Below are positions 1 through 11,268 of a DNA stretch of 64,000 nucleotides, in pieces (position 1 is the first letter of the stretch; each line of letters begins with the position of its first letter). Source of the stretch: Erigeron canadensis (lineage: Eukaryota > Streptophyta > Magnoliopsida > Asterales > Asteraceae); NCBI RefSeq assembly GCF_010389155.1, contig NC_057764.1, positions 10,540,001 to 10,604,000 on the forward strand, read 5' to 3'. The position numbers and the translations under genes are program-made. The notes below the pieces were generated by a model. That model was not told the DNA's origin. It was given only the letters and a program-made list of their open reading frames with translations, and made no database searches.

Positions 1-1
1 G

Positions 2-1825
2 AATGTCGATACTACTCCAACCAACGTTCAGTCTACTACTGATGTTGATGAAAGTGGTAAGGACAAGGATAAGACACTAGATTCAGACAATAATGAACCC
101 GCAAACACTACACCACCTACTCCATCGAAGGTTACACTGCCTAATGATGATCCTATTTCTGAAGAATCGGAAGATGATTTCAGCTCTCCTAAGTTTCAGA
201 TTAGAACGAATTTAGGAGAAAGTTTGAATGTTGATTCGTTTCCTCAATATCGAATTAATAAGGATCACCCAGTTGAAAATATTCTTGGAAATGCTACATA
301 ACCTGTTAGAACTAGAAATCAGTTGAATAAGGATCTGACTAGTTTGTTTTGTGAAGTGAAAGACACTGGATTGATAACTGAGTGTTTATATTCTAGTTTC
401 ATTTCACAAGTAGAACCTAAGAATGTTAAGGCAACACTTCAAGATCCATGTTGGGTTGACGCTATGCAAGAAGAATTAGCTCAATTTGAAAAACTTGGAG
501 TTTGGGAGTTAGTAGATGTGCCTAGAGGTAAAGAACCGATTGGAACTCGTTGGGTATATAAATGCAAACGAGATGACAAAGGGATCGTTACTAGAAATAA
601 AGCACGTTTGGTTGTTCAAGGGTTTGTACAATGAGAAGGATATGACTATAACGAAACTTTTGTACCAGTTGCTAGGATTGAAGCTATAAGATTATTTTTA
701 GCTTTTGCAAGTTTCAAAGGTATAAAGGTGTATCAGTTAGACGTTAAGAGTGCCTTCTTGTACGGTGAAGTCAAAGAAGAAGTGTATGTTTACCAACCAC
801 CAGGGTTTGAAGATCCGAATTATCCAAGAAGAGCATATCGTTTGGATAAGGCTCTTTATGGATTGCATCAAGCACCCAGAGTGTGGTATGAAAAATTGTC
901 GACGCATTTGTTGACAAATGGATTTACAAGAGGATCGATAGACAGCACATTGTTTATCAAGTGGAAGAAGCGAGATTATCTAATTGTACAAGTTTACGTG
1001 GATGATATCATTTTTGGTTCATTTAATATAAAGATGTGAAAAGAGTTTGAAATGAGCAGGAAAATTGTTTTTGAAATGAGTGATATGGGGGAATTACAAT
1101 TTTTCCTCGGACTACAAGTAGATCAAAGGAAAGATGGATTCTTTATTCACCAGTCTAAGTATGTCGATGACATCTTGGAGAGGTTTCAAATGTTAGAGTC
1201 CAAGACATATGGTACTCCTATTAAGCAAAATCATGGTTTAGGAGTTCTTGATCTGAAAGAGTCACATTTGACTGCAGCAAAACGTATTCTACGTTATCTT
1301 AAGGGAAACCAAGGGCTTGGTCTATGGTATCCAATGGGAGGAACGTTTGATTTTGTTGCATATACTGATTCGCACTTTGGCGGTTGTAACAATGACAAAA
1401 AGTCTACGACTGGAGGTTGTCAGATGTTAGGAGGAAGATTAGTATCGTGGCAATGCAAGAAGCAGACATGTGTTGCTCAGTCTTCATGTGAGGCAGAGTA
1501 TATGGCTGTTGGTAGCTGTTGTTCCCAGGTATTATGGATTCAGTAACAACTTCGTAACTACGGTATGGATTTTCTTGATACTCCTATTAGAATAGACAAT
1601 AAGTCAGCTATAGACATTACAAATAACCCTGTCATGCATAAGGTCACCAAGCATATTGATATTAGGCATCATTTCTTGCGTGATTGTATTCCAAAGAAGT
1701 TAATTCATTTGGAAAAGGTTATACCCGATGATAATTTAGCTGATCTGTATACCAAAGCATTTGATAAAAATCGATTTGAGAAGTTAATTCTTCTCAATGG
1801 GATGAAGAATGCTGATTCATATTAA
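2..1825 (+). pseudogene. Copia pol fragment: reverse transcriptase and RNase H (element A)
   Basis: One reading frame runs from base 2 to the stop at 1823-1825. It is broken by four in-frame stops (299-301, 632-634, 1037-1039, 1544-1546). In order it shows the acidic linker after integrase, the RT start (EPIGTRWVYK near 530), the substrate-strand motif QLDVKSAFL (about 736), the catalytic YVDDIIFG (about 995) and FFLGLQVDQ. After about 1245 the region that normally reads like [12 protein letters not shown] is missing, an in-frame deletion of roughly 50 codons. RNase H follows with AQSSCEAEYMA and the C-terminal LADLYTKAFDK. The family copies element RNA into cDNA in cytoplasmic particles. This copy cannot do so. 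Confidence 0.93.
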
Positions 1826-3881
1826 ATCTCTCAAAGAACTAATTTTGTAAGTTTGTGTCTGTAAATAGCTAGAGTCATAAAAATACAAAAAGAGTTCTTA
1901 GTGTCATAAAAACCATAAAAATGTGAAAAATGAGAAAATGACAAAAATTTGGGAGAGATTTAAGTTAATGTTGTCAGATGATTAGAAGTGAGGATACTTA
2001 GCTTTTAAGTCTGCTTAATCGTAATATAACTGCTTAGTTCAGTGATTACAATTTGGGATATATTGGTAGACACAAAGTAGCAAGGTTTCCTTAATCTGAA
2101 CTTAATTTATACAATGTTCTTGTGGAAAACAAATTCGGATATATGGCTGTGAATGCTTGCTTTTCAGTAATGAATTGATCTGGTCCTTAAATTTTGTGAA
2201 AGATCTAGCATTACTATAAGATTTGTTCAATGTATAGGCAAAAACCTCTACCAATCATTAGCATGTAAGTAAATGTGATATTGTTATGCAAATGAAATGA
2301 ATGAAAATTAAGGGGCTAATGTGGTCTTTGAGATTCGGACAAGTATGTCCTAGGGGTGACTTTGTATACGTAGCCTACCTAAAGCTTCCAACTTGGGATA
2401 GGTTGTCAGAAAGTTCGCTACATGGGTCTCATAGAAAATCATGGGTTCCTTATAAATAATGAAATGCAAAAGCAAATACGTTAAATCACAAAGTAATTGA
2501 ATTCTGTTATCTAAAAAGTGTGTCATGATTTGTTAAGGATGTTTTTGAATATATATTGAATATTTGTTATCTTAGTGCTTGTATCGATCACGGAAGTATA
2601 TCTGAATGTGGGTCACATAAGTTCGTAAAATATTCAATGGCATATTAGGCTACTCGGGTTACATGGTGACTGTCCTTGGCCAGGGTATGTCGAAAGCGTC
2701 ATAACTAAAAGGAAACTAGAAGTACCGAGTGTTTAAAAGGATAAATATACAGGTAATCGTGGTTGAATCACTGTTCATAACTAATAATAAGAGAATTATT
2801 TCTCACTTGCAGACTTATATAAATGCTAATCTGATCTAATCTGCAGTAACTTAGAATTTCTTGTAAATAAATAAGGTAGCTTAGTTTATGTTTATTTTTA
2901 TGTTTATTTTTATTTTAATTCTATTTTTATTCTTGTAATAAGTGTCAGTCGGTGTGTCAAACTAGTTCTTATTGCACGAGAGATTTAATAAGCATTAAAA
3001 GTTATAATTCTTAGTGAATTATATAAGTGTTGTTGCTTACGGTATAAATGTTTAAGAGATGGATTTTCTAATTAATACATAAGTTGTTTAATTTAGAAAA
3101 TGAAATGTTTTTGAAATTGAAAAGTCAAATATTTTTGAATGTGTTTCAAGTAAATTTTTGAAATTTCAATTGTTTTTGGTTGATAAGTATGTTTGACAAA
3201 GATTGGACTTGCCTTAGATCTTGTAATGATTGCTAGGTTAAGATTTTGGTTGTTTTGCATATTTATGATATTTCTATTGTTGTTTTTGATGCATTGATGA
3301 AGTTTGTTAAGTGTGCAGGTTACAGATTTTAAACTCATTTTTAAATGTAGTTGGCATTAAACATTTTAGATTGTGATTGAAGGTAAAATTGTTTTCGCTT
3401 GCTTATTGGGATTGCTTTGCGACGGACAATAAAAGCCTATCAGAAATTGCTTCTACAGACTGTGTTACAAGGATGGATTGCCTTGTAATTAACCTAAGAC
3501 TTAGTGTGATAGGTTATAGTCTTATTATCAAGATCACAACCTAAGATGTAATGTTATAGGTTGTTGATATGATATTTTGTAACGCATTATACATTAAAGT
3601 GATTTGCATTGTTGAGTTGAACATCAATGAAGAAATGATCGATTTTATGTCAAGATAATAATGTAAGATTTATTTGATACATTATTGTGATGACAAGTTA
3701 GTACGGATGATTTACAATAGCATATTCGAGTAGATACAGGTTTTTAGTAACGAGTATCTACAGGTTTATGTTTCTGGAATTTCTGGAATTTTTCCTTGTA
3801 TAAATTTTTGGAAAATTCGCGAAATTTGGCTACGTAATGAAGCTTATGTGGTTTAAAGTCTGGAAATTCGAAATCACCTCG

Positions 3882-3913
3882 TGCTGACGTCAGCATGTCT
3901 CGCGCTGACGTCA
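3882..3913. promoter_or_regulatory. Paired TGACGTCA palindromes in element A spacer
   Basis: Two copies of the 8-bp palindrome TGACGTCA lie at 3885-3892 and 3906-3913. The first sits in the longer palindrome TGCTGACGTCAGCA. The flanks (CTCGTG upstream) match those of the palindromes in the LTR. TGACG/ACGT cores are the classic target of plant TGA-type bZIP factors; binding here is inferred. Confidence 0.55.
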
Positions 3914-4539
3914 TCACGAAGCCCACGAACTACGTGTTCGGCCCGGCCCATGTGGATTCGAATATATATATGGGTTGTTACTATTCATTAATTACCATTA
4001 ATCGAAATTAACCCTAAGTAAATCACACGAACTTCGTCTCCCTCGTGCTACTATTCAATCGCTCCTTAGTTCGATCGATTCCTTCTTTCTTCGTGTTATT
4101 CATCCGGATTTGTTGGTATAATTCCAATCTAGGATGATTGATTGATGTTTTGACTATAAAAATTAACGATTACAAGTCGTTATAATGCCCGATTTTTTAT
4201 TTTACTTCGAGTGAACAGTAACTAGGACGAACCAGATCTTTGATTTTTGATGATTTGGACTTAAATTGGACTTAATATTAGATTAATTGATGCTTAAACA
4301 TGTTAAATCTAACAAAACTTTAGGTTAAAAAGTATTAAATCAAGATTAATCAATGAGATTTGTGTTTCGGTCACTATTCACACGAAGAACACGAACCAAC
4401 TTCGTGTTCATCGAATTCGTTTCGATTTTGTTTTCTGGGCATACACGAACCATAAACAAGTCCACGATGATGTTTTTGATCAATTTTAACATCATACGGA
4501 GATGTTTTTGATCTTCGTGTTTCTGGGTTCATATTGGCT

Positions 4540-4588
4540 CGTGCTGACGTCACGACAAGGAAAATCCTCCTCGTGATGACATCATCAC
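4540..4588. promoter_or_regulatory. Second palindrome pair upstream of the extra ORF
   Basis: TGACGTCA at 4545-4552 and a one-base variant TGACATCA at 4577-4584 lie in near-palindromic arms (CTCGTGATG / CATCACGAAG). They sit about 100 bp before the extra ORF start. The spacing and flanks repeat the arrangement at 3882-3913 and in the LTR. Confidence 0.5.
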
Positions 4589-4634
4589 GAAGCAGACGTG
4601 CCAAAACCCTAGTTTTTATTTTTGTTATTCTAAT

Positions 4635-4673
4635 CTTTGTTTTTCTTGTCGTTTTTGTCTGTTTTTTGTGCAG
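4635..4673 (+). other. Probable 3' splice site before the extra ORF
   Basis: A T-rich, pyrimidine-dominated tract of nearly 40 bases ends in GTGCAG at 4668-4673, and the first ATG of the extra ORF follows two bases later (4676). This is a strong plant acceptor. The donor would be upstream, in the spacer or the off-window leader. Confidence 0.5.
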
Positions 4674-4675
4674 GA

Positions 4676-6924
4676 ATGGCAGGACAAGGTAACAACGCTC
4701 GTGTGTTCGTCAAGGAGCACAATGCTGCACTCGATCTCAGCACTACGCAGACGGGGTGCTATTTTGGAGTTTCATGGTGTCCTACAATTTCTTGCACGTT
4801 CTCGTGTTCATTTTGCTGTGACAGAGAATCCTCCGTTGGTGATAAGTCTCATTAGAGAGTTTTGGAACTCAGCCCGTTCAGTGCAGATGGGTGCTATTAG
4901 TCATCGGAGTACAGGCTATGACTAGATGAATATCCAGAACGCTTCTCAGGTGGTTGCCTTGATGCTGAACAAGCCATATAGCTTCTCTCAGTAATTTTTT
5001 GATAATTTGGAGAAGCAGTTGAGGTCATTTGGTACAGACAAGAAAGTCTTTCTGTTTCCAAGATTTGTGATGATCATAATTCGTCACTATGCAGCTGATT
5101 TGCCATTTAGCGGTCCTACGTTCAATTTAGGTCGTCTTACTTATAAGGCATTTGCTGAAAGTTTGAAGCACTTGTCGGGTGGAAATGTTCCGATACATGT
5201 TGATAACCCACCTTTGTTCGGACATTTGCTTAATCCTAACTATGTTGCACCCAGACAAGGTTGGGAGGATGAAGAACCCGTTGCTGCTGCTGGTGGTGAT
5301 GATCAGGCTCGGGATGATCCTCATGAAGAACGAGCTGATCAGTTTGAGGGAATTAATGATGTTCCTCTGTATGCTGGTGATTTGGAGCATGATTCTTATA
5401 TGGATGCTCTCATGGAGGATGTTGATGATCCTACAAATCTTGTACCACCATCTACTGGAGTTTCTACTTCTACCTCTGCTCCAGTTGATGTTGATGTTGG
5501 TCCTTCTGAAGTCCCGGTTAATGTTGTTGAGGATTCAGAGGATGAAGAAGAGGAAGAAAGACTGCCAAAGCGAAGAAGAAGACATGCAAGGTCTCAAGCT
5601 GAAGTTGATAGAGAGTTTGCTGCTTATTCTGAATCCATGGAGAGGTCTCATGCACCTAATGTTGGTGATACTCCATTAGTCTGCTCCTTCTGCTGCTGGT
5701 GTTGTTGTTGGGGAGAGAAGGTCGAGACCAAAGTTTATCATTCGAGGAATTGGTTCTCGTGCACAAGTTGTCATTGAGGCTACAACTGTTACGATTCCTG
5801 CTGCTCCGGAGTCTACAGTTCGTCAAGAGCCAGAGCCGACACTTGTTGCTCCTAGGCCTTTGTCTGTTCCTATTCAGGCGACAGTTCCTGTTTCTACTGT
5901 CATGGGACGTCTGTTGGCTCCTCTGGAAAGACCACAGATGCCTCCCACAGGAACTTCCAGTGCTCATATGCCTTCGTTTGAAGCTACGATGCCACCTCAG
6001 GCCTCTACATCTGATGTTGCTTCTACTTCACGTCCACCTGTTCAAGTGCAGCTGAGTCGTTTATTTTCAGAGAAGAAGATTTTGGAGATGAGGGTCACAG
6101 CTTTGGAAAGTCAGCTAAAGCTCCAAGCTGCTAAGCATCAGGAAGAGATGGACATGATGACTGCTCTTGTTCATTCTCTTGGATCTAGACTTGACCAATT
6201 CTTGGCTCAAGGGGGAGATAAAGATGGTTGTAAGGATGATGAGCTAGCAAAGAAGACTAGAGATGATGATCATGAAGATCAAGATCTAGCTCAAGGTCCT
6301 AATCAAGCATAACCAGATGTTGGTGAGCCAGAGAATAGAAGTCAAGGTCAAGATGCTGCTGATGATGCTACGGATACAGAGACTGCAGATATTCAGGGGG
6401 GGTCGTCAAGACAAAGAGAGTCAGAGATTGCTGGTACAGCTGGTGCTAGTACTTCTGGGACTCAAGATAAAGGCAAAGCTGTGATGACCGCTCCAGATGC
6501 AGATCCTGATGATCCAGATAACAATGATGATGGGGAAGATTCCAATTCAGGTAACTCCGATTCTAATTCTTATAGAATAGAAAGGGAGATTTGAGAAAAT
6601 ATAGTGAATGATCCTCATAATCATAAAGAAAAAGAAAATCTTAGCAAAGGAAAATCTACTCAAGATAGTGAGTCAACTAAGACTGATTCTACTACCAATG
6701 CCTCTACAGAGTCAGATTTGTACCCTTTAATTGTGCATAGACTAGAAAAGAGATTGGGTTATGATACACAAGCTCATATAAGAGCTAGAGCAGAGATTAT
6801 GGATTATGATGATTATTATGATCAAGGATCACTTAGGGATCAAATGAAAGAACAGTCGGGGTTAACTCACACATCTTCAGAGTCAGAGTCAGATTCGGAT
6901 TCATATTCGGATTATGAACCTTAG
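4676..6924 (+). pseudogene. Env-position extra ORF of element A, 5' part
   Basis: Translation starts MAGQGNNARVFVKEHN. A frameshift near 4745 moves to the frame reading VLQFLARSRVHFAV and REFWNSARS, then stops at 4923-4925 and 4992-4994, then KVFLFPRFVMIII at about 5047. These blocks resemble the N-terminus of an uncharacterised protein I recall from Asteraceae copia elements, where a similar pattern precedes an FPRFLQ block. Downstream are an acidic Ser/Asp/Glu-rich stretch, a basic patch (KRRRRHARSQ), a second frameshift near 5680, a Pro/Thr/Ser-rich part and a coiled coil (about 6061-6220). One more stop lies at 6310-6312. Molecular function is unknown. There is no obvious signal peptide or envelope-like membrane segment. 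Confidence 0.6.
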
Positions 6925-7190
6925 TGCTAATGATTTTTATTTTTGTTTTTGTAATAATTATAAGATAAATATGAATCTATGTGTTACATTATATTTATGA
7001 TATAATATTATTGTTGTAAGTTAAAATAGATAAAGATTATAAGATAAATATTAATGTAATTGTTGCATTATATTTATGATATAGTATTATTTCTTTTAAT
7101 TTCTTTTATGTATTTATACTATTATATTATGTCTTGACTTATTAATTTATGTTCTTTATCTTTGTATATGTAAATCGTTTGAATTGCAGA
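6925..7190 (+). other. AT-rich gap in the extra ORF, possible intron
   Basis: This is AT-rich, with repeated stretches such as ATTATAAGATAAATAT occurring twice. It ends in a T-rich tract and TTGCAG at 7185-7190, an acceptor-like site after which the coding frame resumes. No clear donor is seen at the left edge. Confidence 0.35.
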
Positions 7191-8242
7191 TAAGCTTCAA
7201 ACAATAGGTGCATTGGACGATCTTGATGCTGAAGAAGATCTAGAAAGTATCGATGATGAAGATTTGGAAGAAGGAGAGTTCATTACTTCGGAAGCTGATA
7301 GAAAAAGGTTACTTGAGACACCTTATGACTTTGATCGTGTCTTTAATGAAGATGAAGTCATTCAAGTTGAACCTATAGCAGAAGTGGAAAATCTCAATCT
7401 TAATCCAATCAGAGATAGTCCAGATGAACCTAAGAATGCTGCAAGGTTGAGGTTTGCGGTATATGCAAATATAGTTGATGAAGGACATGATAATATTTTT
7501 GATCTATACTAGAATATAGATGTTACACGAGAGGTTGACCTTGGAAGATTTAATATACCTCCGGTGCAGCAAGATCATGAGTTTATTGTTAATAGACTGA
7601 TTCCAGGTTAGAGAGGACATACTGGTTTGATGATACGTGATACGTATAAACCATCAATGTTTTGGGAATATGTCTCAGACAAGGATGCACCCAGATATTT
7701 CTCAGTGATACAAAGTTGGTTCTATGATCACAGAATCAAATTGTTTATTATCAAGAGAAAGGAGGGTTGCCAGTACATGTCAATAAGTCAAAGACACTTC
7801 CACTCTCTCAGTGATTCTGACATGATAGATTTGGGAAGACACTGGTTCGTTAATCTTCAGAGCAATGGACTTGCAGATTTCTACTGGAATAGATTCAGAG
7901 ATGAAAGAATTAAATATTTCAGTGATAGAGGTCTGAAGCCAGAAGAAAGGTTGATAAAGCCAACACCTTTGAAGAAGATTAAGAATTCAGATGGCACATT
8001 TCGGGTTGTTCAGAAAAGAATTAAATGTGTTAAGAAGGTTCCCGCTATCAGATGGGATCAAGATATGCTGACACAGATGGCATTTTGGCAGATAGATATC
8101 AAGTCAGGCGAAGCACAGATGTTTGTTGATGATTCAAAGAAACAGATGTTGTTACGCATGTATGATCCGATGCAAGTTGTCAATTTGTCAAGAGGTGATC
8201 AAAGAAGACTTTTGGATACACCTAGCTCAGCTGTGGATTTTT
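7191..8242 (+). pseudogene. Env-position extra ORF of element A, 3' part
   Basis: After the acceptor-like site the frame reads a strongly acidic segment (EEDLESIDDEDLEEGEF) and stops at 7510-7512. It resumes past another stop near 7608 and then runs open for 205 codons to 8244. This stretch is well folded-looking, with many aromatic residues (YFSVIQSWFYDHRIKLF, RHWFVNLQSNGLADFYWNRF). I recognise no catalytic motif. A similar C-terminal block occurs in the extra ORFs of Asteraceae copia elements as I recall them. The stops show it is dead here. Confidence 0.5.
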
Positions 8243-8386
8243 AGAGAGTAGAGGAAAGACGCTATCGCAACATTCTCGCACATTGTTTGCAAGAGATAAT
8301 TCATGCGAATAGCACAAGACTGTTGTTTAATGGATAGCTTTGAAGTTCAAGTTTGAAGACTTTAAAGAGATCTAGTTGCAATCGTC

Positions 8387-8395
8387 AAGGGGGAG
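8387..8395 (+). other. Polypurine tract of element A
   Basis: AAGGGGGAG ends two bases before the TG that opens the LTR. It would prime plus-strand DNA synthesis and fixes the left edge of the 3' LTR. Confidence 0.8.
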
Positions 8396-8397
8396 TC

Positions 8398-9080
8398 TGT
8401 AGATGCAGATTCATTGTGACAATCGCAACATAGATTTGATTATCGTTTATGTTTTTAGGAACTTGTGTGTAATCATTGAAATAAGAACTTGTGTTGATAT
8501 TTAATGATTACGTTTGAACTTCAATATTATATCTGTTTGTGTTTTGTATTGTGTTTGTGTGTTATATATTGTTTTGCAGGTACAAGAACATAGAATAAAG
8601 GTTTATAAGTGTCGTAGAACACTTAAACGGTAATTGGATGTTATGTACGAGTCAAACGAAGTCAAACAAAGAACAATGGGTCGTCCCTCGTGCTGACGTC
8701 ATCAGCATGAAGGATCAGCCTCATGTTGACGTCAGCACGAGGCAGATCGGTTGATTATTGTTTCAGGCCTAATACGTAATTAAGGCCTAAGCCCACATGA
8801 TCTAATACTTAACTAGTATAGATACTAGACCTAATCTACGAAATTAGCTTAATGATTGACGAATTCTTGATAGATATTCACGAATTTACAAGCTAAGGTT
8901 ATTTGTTCCTTCGTGTGTTCTTCTACACGAACCACAAGCCTTGTGCATCTCCTTGGGTTGATTAATTACTTATTAATTAACAAAAGGCAATAGCAATCTA
9001 GTTATCTCAAGAGGATTCCGCACTCTTGACATAACGAATCGCATCTTATTACAATCCACGCAACAATAGGGCACCTTACA
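8398..9080 (+). repeat. 3' LTR of element A (683 bp)
   Basis: The repeat starts TGTAGATGCAG and ends GGGCACCTTACA. The same unit recurs as a solo LTR at 55229-55925, which sets both ends. It carries two TGACGTCA palindromes (8694-8701 and 8727-8734) and a splice-acceptor-like TTTTGCAG at about 8574-8581 followed directly by GTAC. The flank on the right starts AAAAT; the matching left target copy is outside the window. Confidence 0.85.
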
Positions 9081-9273
9081 AAAATGACTGGATACGTCCA
9101 ATGAGGGTATTGGGCCCTTGGGTTCCTTGTAAACTAGCCATCGGATTATTGGGGTTAAGTTTGATGAGCGTAGTGTTAGCAGGAGCTCCAGATGCTTGTC
9201 TAACATCTAGTGAGGGGACATATGGTCTCTTCAAGAGATTTATGTCACGGGTTCTGGATGTTTTAGGTGCCAT
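9081..9273 (-). pseudogene. Start of an ORF 3' of element B pol, cut by element A
   Basis: From ATG at 9273 the frame reads MAPKTSRTRDINLLKRPY and stays open until it meets the LTR of element A at 9080. Upstream on the minus strand there is a TATA-like ATATAAAT about 150 bp before the ATG and a pyrimidine-rich leader. The position after pol suggests an env-position extra ORF of element B. The product family is not recognised from 64 residues; an unrelated host ORF is possible. Confidence 0.4.
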
Positions 9274-10028
9274 TGAGAATTAGATATGAAATTGAAATTG
9301 AAAGAAATTAGGGTTCTTGAATTTATTGAAGTAGAGAGAAAAGGACTTATAGAATTTTGATGATTGGGAGTAAATGAAGGAATGTGAAAAGAGAAATAAA
9401 TGTGTTTGGGAGTAAATGTTGGTATTTATATCGAAATGAATTCCAAAAGAAGATACCAAAAAGATTTTTTATAAACCAAATAAAAATTGATTTGACATTT
9501 TAATGAAAAACAATTTGAATTTGAATAAATAAAATAATTTTACTACGTAGCATTTAATGCTACGACGGCATAACTTCCCACGCGCCCACTAACTTTTCAC
9601 AATCCCCATAAAATGTGCAACTTTTTACCAATTTAACCTTGACACGTCAGCATGAGAATACAACTTGATGGGAAGTACGCGGGTGCAAGCCGTGTCTTCA
9701 ATATTGACCAAGTAAAACATAACGTTATGAATTCTGGTTGCCTACCAGTTTAAGACAAAGACTAAACAAGCAAACTGGAGGGTTTCCAGGTGCCAGTTTC
9801 ATCTGGACAGATTCTCCAGATTCATTTTTCAAAATAAAATGAATTTTAATTAGAAAAATATTTTGAGTCTTTTCCCCCTAAAAACAAGATCCATCTAATC
9901 AATGACTGGTTTTCGAGTACATCAAGGCGTTCAATCTCCAACCAATCAAGGATCATCTGGACCATCCTCAACTGGAGGGTCTCTCCAGTTTAATAAGGAT
10001 TTAACATACCCAGTTCGCTGATCAGATG
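9274..10028 (-). other. 3' spacer of element B with purine tract and ACGT motif
   Basis: Noncoding and AT-rich. TAGGGGGAAA on the minus strand (9871-9880) is a polypurine tract, but no LTR start follows it, so it may be an internal tract. GACACGTCA at about 9641-9649 has an ACGT core. Several AACTGG/CCAGTT motifs (9766-10000) match the cluster in B's LTR. Confidence 0.45.
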
Positions 10029-11268
10029 TTAAAAAGTTTTCTCATCAAGAGGTTTTGTAAAAACATCAGCTAACTGTTTATCAGTGGGGATGAAAAGAAT
10101 TTCAATGTCTCCTTTCATAACATGATCACGAATGAAGTGATACGTGATGTCAATATGCTTGGTTTTTGAGTGCATCACCGGATTGTGAGATATGGCAATC
10201 GCGCTGGTATTATCACAAAATATTGGAGTTCTTTTATACTTGAGATTATAATCAAGTACCTGATTTTTGATCAAGAGAATCTGGGCACAACAACTGGCCG
10301 CAGATATGTACTCAGCTTCTGCTGTGGACATAGAGACTGACATCTGCTTCTTGCTGGTCCAACTCACCAGTTTTCATCCAAGAAAGTGACAACCACCAGT
10401 TGTAGACTTCCTATCTATCTTACAACCTGCATGATCTGAATCTGAATAACCCATTAGATCTAACCCTGAGCCCTTGGGATACCAAAGGCCAAGGCTAGGA
10501 CACCCTTTCAGGTATCTGAAGATGCGCTTGACAGCGTGGAAATGTGATTCTTTTGGGTTAGCCTGAAACCTGGCACAGAGAGATGTTGCAAACATTATAT
10601 CTGGTCGACTGGCAGTTAGGTACATTAAGGAACCTACTATGCCACGATATTCCTTTTGGTCAACAGATTTACCATTTGGGTCAGAGTCCAAATTTAATGG
10701 TGCAGAAATAGGTGTGGTTTTCGAAGGGATTGAATCAAATTTATATTTTCTTAACAAATCTCTGACATATTTTTCTTGGTTAATAAAAATACCATCCATG
10801 GTTTGTTTAATTTGTAAACCTAAGAAAAATGTTAATTCACCCATTAAACTCATCTCATATTCTTGAGACATAATTTTTGAAAACCTTTTGCACATTCCAT
10901 CATCAGTTGAACCAAATATAATGTCATCAACATAAATTTGTACCAATAAGATATTACTTTTTTCCTTCAAAATAAATAAGGTATTATCTATTGCACCACG
11001 TTGAAAACCATTTTTAAGCAGGTGTTTGGTTAAAGTGTCATACCAGGCTCTTGGGGCTTGTCGAAGACCATACAATGCTTTGTTCAGTCTATAGACCCAA
11101 TGAGGATGTTTCTCATCAATGAAACCTGGTGTCTGTTGAACATACACTTCTTCTTCCAGTGTTCCATTCAGGAACGCACTCTTGACATCCATTTGAAAGA
11201 CCTTGAACTGTAAATGAGCAGCATAAGCCATAAATATTCTGATGGCCTCAAGTCTTGCAACTGGAGAA
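10029..11268 (-). pseudogene. Reverse transcriptase and RNase H of element B
   Basis: The frame contains [28 protein letters not shown], the catalytic YVDDIIFGS (about 10910-10936) and FFLGLQIKQ. RNase H has [30 protein letters not shown] and LADVFTKPLDEK. RNase H removes the RNA strand after copying. A stop (TGA) at 10374-10376 separates the 285-codon RT part from the last 112 codons. At the upstream edge the frame is lost by a single-base deletion in a T run (plus-strand A run, about 11266-11270). Otherwise nearly full length. Confidence 0.93.

Larger units (their letters stand above)
1826..4675. other. 2.85-kb noncoding spacer between pol and extra ORF of element A
   Basis: No credible coding frame is seen; the short ORFs here lack family motifs. 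The left half is AT-rich. The right half, from about 3880, holds two pairs of TGACGTCA-type palindromes, a TATA-like AT run at about 3963-3970 and a pyrimidine-rich stretch ending in a splice acceptor at 4673. In elements with an env-position ORF, that ORF is usually expressed from a spliced or separate transcript. This spacer has the parts for either, but no transcript is known to me. Confidence 0.5.
1..9080 (+). mobile_element. Element A: Ty1/copia retrotransposon with 3' extra ORF, 5' part outside window
   Basis: Reading left to right are the end of a copia polyprotein, a long spacer, a second coding region with no pol motifs, a purine tract and a terminal repeat running TG to CA. The terminal repeat is identified by its second copy at 55229-55925. 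TGACGTCA palindromes occur both in the LTR and in the spacer, which argues that pol, spacer and extra ORF form one element. An extra ORF between pol and the 3' LTR is typical of the Sirevirus (SIRE/Maximus) branch. The 5' LTR, gag and integrase must lie left of base 1. The element interrupts a minus-strand ORF that starts at 9273. Confidence 0.75.

Noticed and set aside
1950..1990. A 3' LTR start for element A at TGTTGTCAG (about 1975)
   Set aside because: The weak GGGAGAGATTT tract is not followed by a repeat found elsewhere in the window, and the verified LTR is at 8398-9080.
4637..4675. Start of the extra ORF at the upstream ATG 4637
   Set aside because: The MFFLSFLSVFC segment is the translated pyrimidine tract of a splice acceptor; MAGQGNN at 4676 fits better.
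5179..5679. 166-codon Leu/Met-rich plus-strand ORF that looks like a membrane protein
   Set aside because: Out-of-frame reading of the acidic part of A's extra ORF; GAT/GAA repeats shift into Leu/Met codons.
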